A DNA stretch of 64,000 bases from Micromussa lordhowensis (lineage: Eukaryota; Cnidaria; Anthozoa; Scleractinia; Lobophylliidae), in assembly GCA_964020085.1 (NCBI GenBank), contig OZ026607.1, positions 14,459,466 through 14,523,465 of the forward strand, read 5' to 3'. The position numbers and the translations under genes are program-made. Positions 63,158 to 64,000 of this stretch are shown here, in pieces (positions within the stretch are counted from its first letter, which is position 1; the number at the start of each line of letters is the position of its first letter). The notes under the pieces were generated by a model. The model worked only from the letters and a program-made list of their open reading frames with translations, made no database searches and was not told the DNA's origin.

Positions 63158-64000
63158 CTGTAGAACAAGAAATAGAAAATAATGATGTTTCAACTATTGC
63201 CTGTCCTGCTTACAGTTTCTTTAAATTCTGCTAAGGGCAGCTTTTGGTTCAAGTCATGGTTGTTTTTTTACCCATCCAGGTTTTGCAGAAGATACCCATG
63301 CTCCACCCATGGAGGTTCTTTTGGTACCAATCTTCCCCTCCCCCCCCCCCAAAAATAAAGACCAAAACAAAATTTTTTACTAACATGCCTGGAGTCTCTC
63401 AAAATGTCTACTGACCCTATCGAAAAAGGGTATTGCTACACGTATTTCTAGAGTCACAGATTGGAAAAAACAAATTCAAAACTGAACATTATTTTGGTAA
63501 TAACCATTTTGCTTCTCCTCTGAAATCCCTGTAATGATAGGCAGCTCTTTGTCACCTTCTGGGCTATCTGAAAGTGAAAAGAGGAGAAAATGTGAGATGT
63601 ACATTTCCCTGAATTTCATTTTCCCCTAGAGAGTTTGGCAAAAACACCATTTCTAGCCGAGTTACTGTCTGGCACCCTATCTAGGTAAAAAAAAGACCTA
63701 ACAGTGTGTTAGAAGTCAACTACTATACTGACTTTCATTCCCAATGGTATCTAGTAACGGCTTCTTAAGTTAATATGCAGGTCATATGCAAAACCTGGAA
63801 AGTCATGGAATTTAACTTATTACTTCAATTTCCAGGCCTACAAAGTCATGGAATTTAAGTGTGGGTCACGGAAAGTCATGGAAAAGCAATGTGCTTTCTG
63901 GGAATAAAAAGACAAAGACAAAACATTGACAAAAATAACAAATGAGTTTGAAACAGGCTTTAATTTTAGTACAGATAGACACTGAAGCACATATTTTATA
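63158..64000. other. Intron or upstream part of the HECT gene
   Basis: A possible small exon lies near 63508-63570 on the minus strand (SPEGDKELPIITGISEEKQ after a TTTCAG acceptor), in the right order for the HECT gene, but its donor is weak. At 63795-63890 the motif AAAGTCATGGAATTTAA recurs about four times, a degenerate minisatellite. A run of ten C lies near 63345. Confidence 0.4.

Overview
The window reads as nuclear DNA of an animal, most likely an anthozoan cnidarian such as a stony coral or sea anemone. The flanks are intron-rich and AT-rich, with few intact genes. They are packed with decayed LINEs of two kinds (L1/Tx1-like and CR1/jockey-like) and short foldback or terminal-inverted-repeat elements. 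The species assignment is inference; no marker gene settles it.

The centre (21044-41140, 20,097 bp) is an apparently complete integrated Maverick/Polinton (adintovirus-type) element. It has 247-bp terminal inverted repeats that look identical by eye, starts AG and ends CT, and is bracketed by a 6-bp target duplication TACGAC. It sits in the open reading frame of an L1/Tx1-like LINE, whose coding sense resumes on the far side. It carries the Polinton core: protein-primed DNA polymerase B, retroviral-type integrase with a chromodomain, A32-like packaging ATPase, adenovirus-type cysteine protease, double jelly-roll major capsid protein and penton-type minor capsid protein. It also carries a parvovirus-type phospholipase A2, two zinc-ribbon proteins, two fibre-like proteins, basic and membrane-active virion candidates, a DUF5871-like protein and a VLTF3-like late transcription factor. 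A left block runs on the minus strand (21.3-27.6 kb) and a right block on the plus strand (27.7-40.9 kb), diverging from a 70-bp AT-rich gap.

Three things make the element worth attention. Nearly every gene starts within a few bases of a TATATA-like box, and the element encodes its own VLTF3-like factor. The protease and integrase lack such a box, and each instead follows, in a different frame, a gene ending at a long A-run (17 and 10 A). The two fibre-like proteins share an N-terminal tail. Two in-frame TGA codons (penton gene; just before the integrase chromodomain) suggest this copy is damaged or depends on readthrough.

Layout of the rest: 1-1.5 kb unassigned; 1.5-3.06 kb a CR1-like LINE end with an inserted foldback element; 3.1-8.5 kb mostly non-coding; 8.7-15.5 kb L1/Tx1-like LINE remains with a nested LINE end; 15.5-19.2 kb a CR1-like LINE arranged head-to-head with itself and interrupted by a piggyBac-type MITE with TTAA duplications; 19.7-21.0 and 41.1-43.8 kb the LINE split by the Polinton; 44.1-45.9 kb a TIR element with a nested 0.5-kb foldback; 46-50 kb small MITEs and a tyrosine-recombinase pseudogene; 51-57 kb isolated candidate first exons, microsatellites and repeats; 57.5-58.5 kb a minisatellite-ended element; 58.5-60.5 kb an intact three-exon DDE integrase-core gene; 61.3-63.2 kb exons of a HECT-domain ubiquitin ligase on the minus strand.
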